The notes beneath the pieces were generated by a model that saw nothing but the letters and a program-made list of their open reading frames with translations, did not search any database and had not been told where the DNA came from. This document shows, piece by piece, positions 7,179-15,045 of a DNA stretch of 41,243 nt (its first letter is position 1; each line of letters begins with the position of its first letter). The DNA comes from a virus, in IMG/VR virus record IMGVR_UViG_3300037840_000153, positions 1-41,243 of that record; one strand, given 5' to 3'. The position numbers and the translations under genes are program-made.

Positions 7179-8311
7179 CTATAAAAATCCGCAATACTAT
7201 TGACCACGTGCCATATCTGGCCGTTCGTCAGTTTCTCGTGAACCGGGATGCATAGAACGCGACTCATCAGATAGGCCGCGTGCGACCATGTTCCCCGCGC
7301 GTTGTGCTTGTAGAACGGCTGCTGCGGCATCAGGAACGGATGTTGAATCTTGGTTTCGATTCCCTTCTGCGCCAGAAAGTCTTTCAGCTTGTCGCGCTGA
7401 TCGCATTGGATCGTGTAGGTGTAATACGCCAGCTTTTCGTGGCCCCATTGCTTCGGCGTATCCACGAGGCCCTTGAGTTTTGAGTCATAGAATGCTGCGA
7501 TCTTGCGCCGTTTTTCCAGAAGCTCGTTGAATCGCGACAGTCTCACCAAAAGCATGGCGGCTTGGATCGTATCGAGGCGATGATTGCCTGAGAGGTTGTG
7601 GCAGACTTCCTTGTTTCTCACACCTTGATAGCGCAGCGGGTCGAGACGTTCGTAAATGTCCCTATCGTCTGTGACGATCATTCCAGCTTCACCCAACGCG
7701 GCAAGTGTCTTCATCGGGTTCATGCTGAAACACACCACGTCGCCCCGGAATCCTGCGGGCGAATCGTTAAACGTCGCCCCGAACGCTTGCGAGGCGTCTT
7801 CCACGACTTTGAGATTGTAGGTTTTGGCGATCATGCAGACGTGATCGATGGCGCAGATTCGTCCGGCCCAATGCACCGGCATGATGGCTTTGGTGCGCGG
7901 GGTGATAAGGGCTTTGATTTCCGTGGGGTCGATGTTGAGGTCGTCGCAGATGTCGCAGAAGACCGGCGTTGCTCCCACGAGGCTGACGGCGTTTGCGGTT
8001 GCGACAAAGGACAGTGCCGGAACGATAACCTCATCGCCTTTGCCAATGTTGAGGGCGCGGAGCGCGAGAACGAGCGCGTCTGTACCCGAACCTACGCCGA
8101 CTGCGTATTTGCGATTGCACCTTGCGGCGAAGGCGAGTTCGAGGGCGTGGACTTCGGGGCCATTGACCAGGCGGCCGTGTTTGAGAACGGTTTCTGTTGC
8201 GCGTAAAAGTTCGGCGCGCTCGGCTTCTGGAACGCGCAAGTCGAGAAACGGCACGTCAAGGACAAGTGACGGGTTTGTGTCATGAGAGGGGAGCGTGTCG
8301 GTGAGGGTCAT
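7175..8311 (-). CDS. DegT/DnrJ/EryC1/StrS-family sugar aminotransferase
   Basis: 378 residues, full length for the family. Hallmarks: GSGTDALVLALRAL (75-88), EVIVPALSFVATANAV (94-109), EDASQAFGA (171-179, Asp contacting the PLP ring nitrogen) and FSMNPMKTLAALGEAG, with the PLP-binding lysine at K201. These enzymes transfer an amino group to a nucleotide-linked keto-sugar. The product would be an amino sugar that the NeuD/PglD-type enzyme encoded downstream could acylate. The start lies within a degenerate border palindrome (copy 3). Confidence 0.9.
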   Translation of the reverse strand: MTLTDTLPSHDTNPSLVLDVPFLDLRVPEAERAELLRATETVLKHGRLVNGPEVHALELAFAARCNRKYAVGVGSGTDALVLALRALNIGKGDEVIVPALSFVATANAVSLVGATPVFCDICDDLNIDPTEIKALITPRTKAIMPVHWAGRICAIDHVCMIAKTYNLKVVEDASQAFGATFNDSPAGFRGDVVCFSMNPMKTLAALGEAGMIVTDDRDIYERLDPLRYQGVRNKEVCHNLSGNHRLDTIQAAMLLVRLSRFNELLEKRRKIAAFYDSKLKGLVDTPKQWGHEKLAYYTYTIQCDQRDKLKDFLAQKGIETKIQHPFLMPQQPFYKHNARGTWSHAAYLMSRVLCIPVHEKLTNGQIWHVVNSIADFYR

Positions 8312-8320
8312 CGGTCACCG
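8279..8320 (-). repeat. Border palindrome copy 3, degenerate
   Basis: Reads CGGTGACCGATGACCC ... CCTCTCATGACA on the leftward strand. Its left TGA is the stop codon of the glycosyltransferase gene and its internal ATG is the start of the aminotransferase gene. It lacks GANTC. Confidence 0.55.
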
Positions 8321-9262
8321 TCGCGCCGCGCGCCCATTGCCGCGTTTCGCCTTAACGTTTCGTTTCGTCACGGCCGCAGCCCGCGCAATGAATTCCTTCG
8401 GCGCTACGTCTTCGGCGACAGCAACGGCCTCAGGCCGCGGGAAGTCAATAATCTGAATCGGCTGTTCTATCGGCGGCGCAAGCACCAACTGCCGCGACTG
8501 TTCCACCGCCGCAATCTGCTGCGCCTCGATTTGCTGAGCAATCGCCGCTTGCTGTTCTGCAATCGCATTCTGTTGAGTGACGTGTTCCAGATAGCACGCG
8601 CCGTAATCATAAGGCCCGACGTGCGAGATTCGGTAGCCCACTGCCGCCCACACTTGGCCGCCGCATTGCCGCCAGCGAATGCAGAACGACAGGTCTTCGC
8701 TGATGCATCCCCTATCCGCAATCACCATCTTGTCGAAGACGCGAAGCAAGCGATTGGCGCCGGCCGATTGCAGGATTTTCGCGTAGGGCTGTAGCGCGAT
8801 CTTGGTGTCCACAAGTTCGGGAAATTTCTGCAACATGACTGAGATAACGTCGCGGCGAATCAGCGTGCAGCCCATGCCGACGCCTTCGACTTCCATAAAG
8901 TTACCGCGCCGTTGGGTTTCTTTTTCTCCGGTTCCCGATCCGGCCCAAGAGGTCGGAAGATTGCGCTGCGGATAGATCGCTCCGACAATTGGTTCGTCGA
9001 AGTGCATCATGTCGAGAATCATTTCGGGGGCAAAACCCATGTCGGAATCGATGAACAACAGATATTGCACGTCCGGCATGGTGTCGTACCAGATTGTCGT
9101 CGCCATCGAGCGCAGTTCGGCAATGTCGGGAAATGACAGCGTCGAGACTGATCCGGCAATGGACTTCTGCGCAAACGCTTGTTGCAAGGCGTGCGTGGTC
9201 ATGAAGGTTGCGGCCGAAATGATTTGGCCGAAGCCGGGGACGAACATGAAGACTTTGCGCAT
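8315..9262 (-). CDS. Glycosyltransferase, GT-A fold type
   Basis: 315 residues. LLFIDSDMGF (68-77) carries the D-x-D motif (D72, D74) that binds metal and nucleotide-sugar in GT-A enzymes. Further on, EDLSFCIRWRQCGGQVWA and a later ISHVG match the acceptor/catalytic segments of related family-2-like transferases. The last 85 residues are a Gln/Ala-rich coiled-coil followed by a very basic tail (KRNVKAKRGNGRAARR) that may bind nucleic acid or a partner. It is followed directly by the amino-sugar enzymes and so probably uses that sugar. Confidence 0.78.
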   Translation of the reverse strand: MRKVFMFVPGFGQIISAATFMTTHALQQAFAQKSIAGSVSTLSFPDIAELRSMATTIWYDTMPDVQYLLFIDSDMGFAPEMILDMMHFDEPIVGAIYPQRNLPTSWAGSGTGEKETQRRGNFMEVEGVGMGCTLIRRDVISVMLQKFPELVDTKIALQPYAKILQSAGANRLLRVFDKMVIADRGCISEDLSFCIRWRQCGGQVWAAVGYRISHVGPYDYGACYLEHVTQQNAIAEQQAAIAQQIEAQQIAAVEQSRQLVLAPPIEQPIQIIDFPRPEAVAVAEDVAPKEFIARAAAVTKRNVKAKRGNGRAARR

Positions 9263-9283
9263 GGGGTTCTCAGGTTAGATTTG

Positions 9284-9327
9284 GGTCACGAGAGTTTGTT
9301 TATTCTTTACCACCGGATTCGGTCACC
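9284..9327 (-). repeat. Border palindrome copy 4
   Basis: Leftward strand reads GGTGACCGAATCCGG ... AACAAACTCTCGTGACC. It closes the MazG cassette opened by copy 5 and lies in the leader of the glycosyltransferase gene. Confidence 0.9.
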
Positions 9328-9334
9328 TGATTCC

Positions 9335-9742
9335 CTAAAGTTTTTTTGGGTAGCCAATTTGGGCTGACTTGGCATTAAACACTTCAATCACCGCATCGGA
9401 CAGACGGAAACCAAGCGATTGGGCGGTGAGGTCAAGATATATGAAAGCATCAGCCAATTCTCTGCGCAACTTCCCCATCAACTCGTTTTGTGTGATGGGG
9501 CCATTGCCAGGGATGCCGTCGCGCACGCGGTTGAGCTTTTTGGCGATGTTGGCCGCCTCGCCAAGTTCACCAAGCACAGCAACAAACCAGTCGGACGTTG
9601 ACCACCCGTCAAGCGGATGGTTGAAGCCCTGCCGACTCTGACAACGGTCGTGATTAACCGCGCTGAATGCGTCGAATGTCAAATCGTTGTGCCTGTTGGC
9701 GCGACGGTGGCTCTCCGTCAAATCGTCCTCAAGCATTCCCAT
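9335..9742 (-). CDS. MazG-like nucleotide pyrophosphohydrolase
   Basis: 135 residues from the ATG at 9742, which has GAGGTGAG at good distance. The sequence GELGEA (E59, E62) and ELADAFIYLDL (E95, D98) form the E-x-x-E ... E-x-x-D metal-binding pattern of all-alpha NTP pyrophosphohydrolases (MazG/dUTPase type), which hydrolyse NTPs or dNTPs to monophosphates. Phage members have been linked to nucleotide-pool or alarmone control. The gene stands alone between border palindromes 4 and 5, like an inserted cassette. An ATG at 9820 overlapping the upstream gene would add residues encoded by copy 5. Confidence 0.8.
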   Translation of the reverse strand: MGMLEDDLTESHRRANRHNDLTFDAFSAVNHDRCQSRQGFNHPLDGWSTSDWFVAVLGELGEAANIAKKLNRVRDGIPGNGPITQNELMGKLRRELADAFIYLDLTAQSLGFRLSDAVIEVFNAKSAQIGYPKKL

Positions 9743-9762
9743 TTTTCTCACCTCATGCCGTT

Positions 9763-9806
9763 GGTGACCGAGTCCGGTCCACCCGTTCGCGCAGGACTCT
9801 CGTGAC
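9763..9806 (+). repeat. Border palindrome copy 5
   Basis: GGTGACCGAGTCCGG ... GCAGGACTCTCGTGACC. It opens the MazG cassette on the leftward strand. Its outer and inner arms can pair (GAGTCC with GGACTC). Confidence 0.9.
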
Positions 9807-9812
9807 CCGTAC

Positions 9813-10727
9813 TCATCCATACGCCCTCGGAAACGAAACGATCGTATTCGGCGGATCAAGCGCCTCCTGAAACATCTTCGCCGTCGCCGCGTCCAATCCC
9901 TCAAGCATCTTCGGAATCATTGCCACGGCTTTTTCCTTGACTCGCAGATAGCGTTCGTCCTTCAACGAATTATTCGCCATTGTCTCAAGCCCGCGCGCCT
10001 GCCCGCGCACGTTATCGTTGATCCACTTCGACCTGTATTCCACCCAGATATGTTTGGTGCGCAGGATCGCCTTGTGTTGCGCGTCTTCGGACAGATGATC
10101 GATGAGATTCATCGCCTCCTGGCGGCGAATCTGTACCGCAGCGTCGAACCACGTTGCCCACCAGCCCGGCTCGCGCAATTCCATTGTGGACCCGATTGAA
10201 CGCTGATCGCTGCGCACGTCGGCATGAGCAATCCGCCCCGTCATATGCCCCAAATCGTCGATCCAGTGATCGCAAAACCAATACGGGAAGTATTCGGGGA
10301 GGATATAGCCGAGCTTTTCCACCCACTTTGCCGTGGGACACATGATCGATGAGAACGAGGCGTTGGACATATGGCCGTACACCATGCCGATGCCGTCGGG
10401 GAACAGCTGTGCAGCGTCGAGGATTTTCGAGTCGTAGCCTTGCGTCACCACCGGATCGTCGTCCCCGCCGATCATGTAAACGTCGGCAGGTTCCGACATG
10501 GCGCGGTTCCACTTTTCCGCGATGGTATCTTCGCGCTTTTTGACGTTGACGCGGACTCGCGGATCGATCTGCGTTTCCGTGAGCAGACCGAGCGTCGCGT
10601 AGTCGTCGGCATCGACTTGGAGCATCATTTCGGTATTCGGATGAGTCCAATTCGCGATGCAGGTCCGCATCGTGGCCAGGAGTTTTTGCGGGCGGTTGCG
10701 TGAGGCTAGACTTACCAATAATTTCAT
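9813..10727 (-). CDS. Glycosyltransferase family 2-like protein
   Basis: 304 residues. It begins KLLVSLASRNRPQKLLATMRTC, a typical GT2 N-terminus, has VDADD at 38-42 and a metal-binding-type GGDDDPVV at 88-94. The middle contains aromatic-rich acceptor-like segments (EYFPYWFCDHWIDDLGH). It is the second transferase within 2.5 kb, separated from the first by the MazG cassette. Acceptor could be host surface glycan, virion protein or DNA; the sequence does not decide. Confidence 0.75.
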   Translation of the reverse strand: MKLLVSLASRNRPQKLLATMRTCIANWTHPNTEMMLQVDADDYATLGLLTETQIDPRVRVNVKKREDTIAEKWNRAMSEPADVYMIGGDDDPVVTQGYDSKILDAAQLFPDGIGMVYGHMSNASFSSIMCPTAKWVEKLGYILPEYFPYWFCDHWIDDLGHMTGRIAHADVRSDQRSIGSTMELREPGWWATWFDAAVQIRRQEAMNLIDHLSEDAQHKAILRTKHIWVEYRSKWINDNVRGQARGLETMANNSLKDERYLRVKEKAVAMIPKMLEGLDAATAKMFQEALDPPNTIVSFPRAYG

Positions 10728-10733
10728 CTGCGT

Positions 10734-11354
10734 TCACTCGCCCGGTTCGGCCAACTTGTGCGCCGGCATTGGAATATCCAGCGCGGGGTCAATCGACATT
10801 CGGAGGTTGCCGCCCGTGCCGCGATACTTGCCGCCCATTTCGATGCCGTCACGCATCGCGCCTTTGAGGTTTGCTTTGCCACCCATCAGCGATTCGTCCC
10901 GGTCGCGCATTTGCTGTAAGGCATTACGCTTGTCTTCATCGCGGGCGTCCTGGCACATTTCCGTGGGACGCTCCATCAGCATTTGATCACGCACGACGAT
11001 AGGGCCTTTTTCGCCTTTCGGCAGAAAAACCCCGTCGTGTCTTTCGGCCGGAACCGGACGCCATCCGTTCTGAAAGAATTCGATATTTTGGGTGCGGACG
11101 ATTTCCTTGTTGCCCAAGCTCGCGACGGCGCACCATTGATATTCCCACCCCTGCGGCGGAAAGCTCTGCGGGACGAAAAACGGATCAAGGCCGCTTTTGC
11201 GCGTGCGTGTGAGCACTTCGCCGTCGTGGCCTCGATATTCGCGTGCGCCGGTTCGCACGGCATCGCGCGGTTGATTGCGGCGGCCCGGAGGACGACCACG
11301 GCGCACTGGCGCTTCGGTATCGAGCATATCTTCGGATTCGGGTTCGGTGGTCAC
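10734..11354 (-). CDS. Conserved phage protein of the head region, AT-hook-like N-terminus
   Basis: 206 residues, GTG start overlapping the previous stop (GTGA). Residues 18-28 (RRGRPPGRRNQ) contain an AT-hook-like GRP motif. A central part (WEYQWCAVASLGNKEIVRTQNIEFFQNGWRPVPAERHDG) resembles a conserved protein found near scaffold and capsid genes of other phages, of unknown function. The C-terminal part is rich in Met, Arg and Gly. It lies between the scaffold-like gene and the glycosyltransferases. Confidence 0.65.
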   Translation of the reverse strand: MTTEPESEDMLDTEAPVRRGRPPGRRNQPRDAVRTGAREYRGHDGEVLTRTRKSGLDPFFVPQSFPPQGWEYQWCAVASLGNKEIVRTQNIEFFQNGWRPVPAERHDGVFLPKGEKGPIVVRDQMLMERPTEMCQDARDEDKRNALQQMRDRDESLMGGKANLKGAMRDGIEMGGKYRGTGGNLRMSIDPALDIPMPAHKLAEPGE

Positions 11355-11689
11355 TTTGTTTTCTCCACAAGCAAATGATTAAGAAGACGACGCCACCACG
11401 GCAACGGTTGAGTGATAACCTTGACCGGCTCAACATCGGGCAGCGGTGGCATAATAACGGTTTCGACCTCCGGCGTAGGTCGCATCATTTCCGGGGGAAC
11501 TATCTTTTCGCTCGCGGCCAGATCGCCGTACCGTGTGACTCGACTCGCCTTTACGCCGTCTTGCGTTTCTACCGTCATGCGAACGCCGCCAGAAAACCCT
11601 TCGTGGCCGACATATTTGCTTTGCCAGTCTTCGACCAGCTTGTTCGCCTTGCGGACGCGCTCGCGTTCTTCTGCGGGGTCAATTGCCAC
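11351..11689 (-). CDS. Hypothetical phage protein
   Basis: 112 residues. A charged helical N-terminus (EERERVRKANKLVEDWQSKY) is followed by a small polar domain and a Pro/Val-rich stretch ending in PWWRRLLNHLL, which could be amphipathic. It starts 3 nt after the stop of the scaffold-like gene and its stop overlaps the next start as GTGA. No family recognised. Confidence 0.6.
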   Translation of the reverse strand: MAIDPAEERERVRKANKLVEDWQSKYVGHEGFSGGVRMTVETQDGVKASRVTRYGDLAASEKIVPPEMMRPTPEVETVIMPPLPDVEPVKVITQPLPWWRRLLNHLLVEKTK

Positions 11690-11691
11690 GG

Positions 11692-12684
11692 CTATTGCTC
11701 GACGTAGGTTTTATCGTACAAACCCTGTTGTTGCATGATGTTTTTCCGTCTGGCGTATTCACCGTGACCAATCGGCTGACCGATAAGCCCCTTATCTTTG
11801 ATCCGGCCGGCTTTGAAATCGCTTTCATGCCACACGATAGTCCCATCTGTTGCGCGGTCCGCTTCGCCCTTTGTCAATCTCACTTCAACCCCTCCGCTTG
11901 TTCCCCCGGCAGAAGCCGCGACAGGAGCCACAGGCGCCGATGCAGCGCGGCGTTGAGTCTGTGCTGTGCCGTTTGTCGGAGTCTTGCCGTTGGTTTTCGT
12001 GATACCAAGGAATTTCTCGACATGCTGGAAATATTCCTTGCTGCCGCGCGTAAATCCTTCCGCGAACGCATCGGCATCGGCCGCGTTGAGCTTGGCGGCA
12101 CGCCGTGGGTCAGAATTTGTCGCCAAAACGCGGGCGTCGTCGGGATGATCGCGGAGCCACGCTTGCGTGCCTGCGTCGCGGGAGGCGATAAACGCTTCGA
12201 CCGGATCGGCTTGAGTCTGCGGCGCTTCGATTCGTTGCTGTTGCCGCTGCGGTTGCGTCTTTTGGACCTCAAGATCGGCCTTGGCTTCTTCGAGCCGCAC
12301 CTTCGTTGCTTCGGCGCGGGAGATTTTGCGCTGTGCCTCGCCGGCCTTCTTCCAATCGCCGGCTTCCATCGCGGCGGTATATTCGGATTGGGCGGCGTCG
12401 GCTTCCGTGGTGGCAGCCGCGATACCTTGCTCGACCGTGCCGAGGCGCGTTTCCGCGATTTCCGTGCGCGTCTCTTGGACTTCGGTTTGTGCGGCCTGGC
12501 GCGCTTGCGCTTCATTGGTTGCGCGGCGTTCGGCGGCTTCGCGTCCGGCTTTCTCGCGCGCCGTTTCGGCCTGCAGTTCGGTCAACTGTGCCTTGAGCGC
12601 ATCGGCAACGTCGGTTGTTTGCTCGCCGGGTTTTGGTTCCGGGGTTTCTTTTTCGATTTCGACTACGATTTCGTCGTCAGCCAT
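11692..12684 (-). CDS. Scaffold-like coiled-coil protein
   Basis: 330 residues from the ATG at 12684; GTG at 12714, inside border palindrome copy 6, and ATG at 12693 are in-frame alternatives. Residues 25-150 are a long Glu/Ala/Arg-rich coiled coil, 160-215 resemble a folded helical part with WLRDHPDDARVL, followed by a low-complexity Thr/Ala linker and a conserved-looking end (ADRATDGTIVWHESDFKAGRIKDKGLIGQP). Size, acidity and position between portal and capsid genes fit a scaffolding protein. No protease gene is visible here. Confidence 0.62.
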   Translation of the reverse strand: MADDEIVVEIEKETPEPKPGEQTTDVADALKAQLTELQAETAREKAGREAAERRATNEAQARQAAQTEVQETRTEIAETRLGTVEQGIAAATTEADAAQSEYTAAMEAGDWKKAGEAQRKISRAEATKVRLEEAKADLEVQKTQPQRQQQRIEAPQTQADPVEAFIASRDAGTQAWLRDHPDDARVLATNSDPRRAAKLNAADADAFAEGFTRGSKEYFQHVEKFLGITKTNGKTPTNGTAQTQRRAASAPVAPVAASAGGTSGGVEVRLTKGEADRATDGTIVWHESDFKAGRIKDKGLIGQPIGHGEYARRKNIMQQQGLYDKTYVEQ

Positions 12685-13036
12685 TGGTGCCATCCGTAGA
12701 AGGGTTTGTGTCACGAGAGTTTGGTTGTTCTTTGCCGCCGGACTCGGTCACCGTTGGCTGCGATTGCGGCTTCAAACTGTTCAGGGCCAAAAGGCAGGCG
12801 TTTAATTCGCGGTCATGCGCCTCTGTCCATGGCTGCACATCGCTGCCAAACCCTGCGTTAAACACCGCGACAACTCTGTCAAAACCATAATAGATTGTGC
12901 GGCGATTATGGTCAGGATTGATCGGCCCTAAAGTTTTCAACGCATAATAGCTGCGTTTTATTTTGTCTCGCGGCGACTCGGTGACCGAGTCCGGTCGTTC
13001 CGTTCGCGCAGGACTCTCGTGACCCAAATCCGCCAT
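12677..13036 (-). CDS. Cassette gene with both ends encoded by border palindromes
   Basis: 119 residues. ATG overlaps the stop of the GroES-like gene (TGATG) and has GGAGAGG 8 nt before it, so the start is well supported. Residues 5-19 (GHESPARTERPDSVT) come from copy 7, and residues from about 94 to the end (PTVTESGGKEQPNSRDT...) from copy 6 read in the other orientation. The core (RSYYALKTLGPINPDHNRRTIYYGFDRVV...) is small and helical and not recognised. The gene therefore is a unit with an inverted pair of repeats at its ends. Confidence 0.72.
   Translation of the reverse strand: MADLGHESPARTERPDSVTESPRDKIKRSYYALKTLGPINPDHNRRTIYYGFDRVVAVFNAGFGSDVQPWTEAHDRELNACLLALNSLKPQSQPTVTESGGKEQPNSRDTNPSTDGTNG
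12709..12752 (-). repeat. Border palindrome copy 6
   Basis: Leftward strand reads GGTGACCGAGTCCGG ... CCAAACTCTCGTGACA. It is translated as the C-terminus of the 119-aa gene and lies in the leader of the scaffold-like gene. Confidence 0.9.
12980..13024 (+). repeat. Border palindrome copy 7
   Basis: GGTGACCGAGTCCGG ... GCAGGACTCTCGTGACC. It forms the N-terminal coding part of the 119-aa cassette gene. Its loop is close to that of copy 5 (TTCGCGCAGGACTC). Confidence 0.9.
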
Positions 13037-13488
13037 CAGAAAATCCTCTCCGGATCAGCCACACGCCCCATGACCAGCGTATCCTCGATCAACCGCGCCG
13101 AACTGCCGTCAAGCGGCTTGTCTTCATCGACAAAAAAGAACTCATGCGCGTCCGACGCCTTATACATGATCCACTCGCCGGCCTTGACTGTGATGCCACC
13201 AAAACTCTCAGCCGTTTTGCCTTTGAACGCCGTGGGGCCGACTTTCAGCACGAGGCCGACCTTACCTTGAAAACGATCTTCGGCACGAGTCCTATCACCA
13301 CCGATGATGATGCCTCCTTGCGTCTTGTCGGAGCGCACATAGGTTGCGATCAGAATCAGATTATGGAACGGCTCGAAATTCTCGATATTGTCTTTGCCTA
13401 TCGCATCGACCAGAACCGTGCGCGCGTCTTTGCCTTTGCCGATGGCCTCGGCAATATCGGAGAGTTTGCGGACGGACGTAACGCTCAT
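13036..13488 (-). CDS. GroES-like co-chaperonin
   Basis: 150 residues. The central part (NLILIATYVRSDKTQGGIIIGG..., GKVGLVLKVGP, ITVKAGEWIMYKASDAHEF) follows the GroES pattern: a first strand, the T-x-GGI turn at 56-60, the G-x-V-x-x-VG strand and the late x-x-GD-x-V-x-Y strand (here AGEWIMY). It is longer than GroES (about 97 residues) with an extra N-terminal helix. T4 gp31 and related phage co-chaperonins work with host GroEL to fold the capsid protein; the same job is inferred here from its place between portal and capsid genes. Confidence 0.72.
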   Translation of the reverse strand: MSVTSVRKLSDIAEAIGKGKDARTVLVDAIGKDNIENFEPFHNLILIATYVRSDKTQGGIIIGGDRTRAEDRFQGKVGLVLKVGPTAFKGKTAESFGGITVKAGEWIMYKASDAHEFFFVDEDKPLDGSSARLIEDTLVMGRVADPERIF

Positions 13489-13715
13489 TTGTTTCTTTCC
13501 GTGGCTTCGTTTTCAACATCCAAGCAATACTGAATCGCGTCGTCTATGCCCTGCAACTTACCGACTCGTTCCTTGAAAGAATCCCAACTCGGAGCGCCAG
13601 ATAATCCTTCGATCAACTCACGTCGATACTTCTCAAGCCGCGCACGAACCGTCCCCGCTACCGCAGGGTGATCGACGGCAAAGAAATGGAATGCAGAGGG
13701 GTGAACAGTTGCCAT
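13485..13715 (-). CDS. Small hypothetical protein of the head region
   Basis: 76 residues, mostly helical and charged after a His/Phe-rich start (MATVHPSAFHFFAVDHP). The stop overlaps the GroES-like start (ATGA). The only ribosome-site-like sequence (AGG) touches the ATG, which is poor. Border palindrome 8 lies 35 nt upstream. Function unknown. Confidence 0.6.
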   Translation of the reverse strand: MATVHPSAFHFFAVDHPAVAGTVRARLEKYRRELIEGLSGAPSWDSFKERVGKLQGIDDAIQYCLDVENEATERNK

Positions 13716-13749
13716 CCTAAAACACGCGAAGTTGAACAGTTAAGATTTG

Positions 13750-13783
13750 TGTCACGAGAGACAGGGACTACGGTGCGGTCACC
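13750..13783 (-). repeat. Border palindrome copy 8, short
   Basis: Leftward strand reads GGTGACCGCACCG ... GTCTCTCGTGACA. The left arm lacks GANTC and the loop is short, as in copies 12 and 22. It faces copy 9 across three genes. Confidence 0.75.
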
Positions 13784-13800
13784 AATCCGCACCGACTCAA

Positions 13801-14190
13801 TTAGCCAGAAAGCGACGCGGCCTCAGCACGGCCCACGGCGTTCATGGCGACACAGCTATCGAACGTGTCGCACGTTACCGAATGTCCGTCGTTCAGAGTA
13901 TTCAGGTTGCTGTTGGTTAGTGTAAATTGTCCCAGCGCGCCTTGCGCGATGCCAGACGTGTTGCCCCCCAAAGCGCCATAATAAGGAACACCCACTGTCG
14001 GACTAATTGTGGCATAAAATGTGTGCCAATACGGATACCAGCGGTCAACGAACACACGTTCCGTAATCGGCTTGCCGTCAATTTCGCCTACGCGCTCTTT
14101 GATTCGCGTCCATTGCGTTTTGCTTGGAATTTTGGAGTCGAACGCTTCCGTGAAGCCTTCAAACCACGCCTTGAATTCAGAGGGAGTCAT
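13801..14190 (-). CDS. Conserved phage head-region protein
   Basis: 129 residues. The first 55 residues (MTPSEFKAWFEGFTEAFDSKIPSKTQWTRIKERVGEIDG) look like a conserved small helical domain met in portal-proximal proteins of other phages. The second half is Gly, Ser and Thr-rich with two Cys. Function unknown. It is encoded 18 nt after the glycine-rich protein gene. Confidence 0.68.
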   Translation of the reverse strand: MTPSEFKAWFEGFTEAFDSKIPSKTQWTRIKERVGEIDGKPITERVFVDRWYPYWHTFYATISPTVGVPYYGALGGNTSGIAQGALGQFTLTNSNLNTLNDGHSVTCDTFDSCVAMNAVGRAEAASLSG

Positions 14191-14208
14191 TTGTCATCCT
14201 TTCGCGAA

Positions 14209-15045
14209 TCAGGCTCGCTTGTAGTCTCGCGCGGCACGATGCTCTTTGGCAAGCCGCGCTTCGCCGCCGCCGGCACCACCCGGCAGCTTAGTCGCGCTAT
14301 CCACACCCTTGGGAGATTCAATCTTGCCGCCCATCGCGCGCTTCACGTCGGAGGCAAGAGGTTCCTTGGTGCGTTTGTATGTCGGCGTGTAGGGAACGCC
14401 GGGACCAGCCGTGCCGGGAGTCTGTCCGACGCCACCACCTTTAGCGCGGAAACTCACAACGCCACCGCCGGTTTTGAAGGTGACGACCTTACCGCGCCCG
14501 ATGTTTTTGCCATCGGATTTTCCGTCCGCATGTTGAATTTGTGTACCAGCTTTCAAGCCTTCGTCCCACGCGGGGCCGGATTTAATGCGTCCACCCCGCG
14601 CCCGCATCGGCATACCCGGAGGCGGCATCATTCCCGGACGCGGTGGCCCACCCGGAGGCATTGCGCCGGGAGGCGGCATTGGAGGTGCAGCACTTTCAGG
14701 CGGCATCATCGGAGGCGGCGCCATCGGCGGTCGCGGCGGCATCGCACCAGCCAAACCAGGAGGCGGCATCGGCGGCATACCCGGATGTTGGCCGGGACTG
14801 TTGATGATATTGACCGTGGTTCCTTTGTGCTTGACCTTCCCGCCGCGCGCTCGCTTGTCAGCGCGATGCTTGACAGCACCCCCGGTCATTCGCATGGCGG
14901 TTTTCTTGACGGCACCACCTTTGGCTTTTGCCTTCGGGGCCGCAACGGTTTCGACGGCGCCGCCTGCCGCGTAGCCTTTCGTGAGGTGACCGACGCGCCG
15001 CCGTTCGACCTTGTGTTGTTTGTGTTCTTGGTAGGGATGGGCCAT
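14209..15045 (-). CDS. Gly/Pro/Met-rich structural protein candidate
   Basis: 278 residues of low complexity: a basic N-terminus, Lys/Gly repeats (AKAKGGAVKKT, RARGGKVKHKG), a central block dominated by PPMPPPG- and MPP-type repeats (about 85-150) and a Gly-rich end. There is no membrane segment. Such collagen-like or unfolded proteins are common next to portal genes in phages and may be minor virion parts. Start overlaps the previous stop as TAATG. Confidence 0.65.
   Translation of the reverse strand: MAHPYQEHKQHKVERRRVGHLTKGYAAGGAVETVAAPKAKAKGGAVKKTAMRMTGGAVKHRADKRARGGKVKHKGTTVNIINSPGQHPGMPPMPPPGLAGAMPPRPPMAPPPMMPPESAAPPMPPPGAMPPGGPPRPGMMPPPGMPMRARGGRIKSGPAWDEGLKAGTQIQHADGKSDGKNIGRGKVVTFKTGGGVVSFRAKGGGVGQTPGTAGPGVPYTPTYKRTKEPLASDVKRAMGGKIESPKGVDSATKLPGGAGGGEARLAKEHRAARDYKRA

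Noticed and set aside
11683-12699. Long rightward frame opposite the scaffold-like gene
   Set aside because: The leftward frame has the coiled-coil pattern and proper gene spacing; the rightward one is an antisense shadow with Arg/Phe/Leu bias.
14585-14974. Rightward Gly-rich frame over the Gly/Pro/Met-rich gene
   Set aside because: It is the antisense reading of a low-complexity GC-rich gene.
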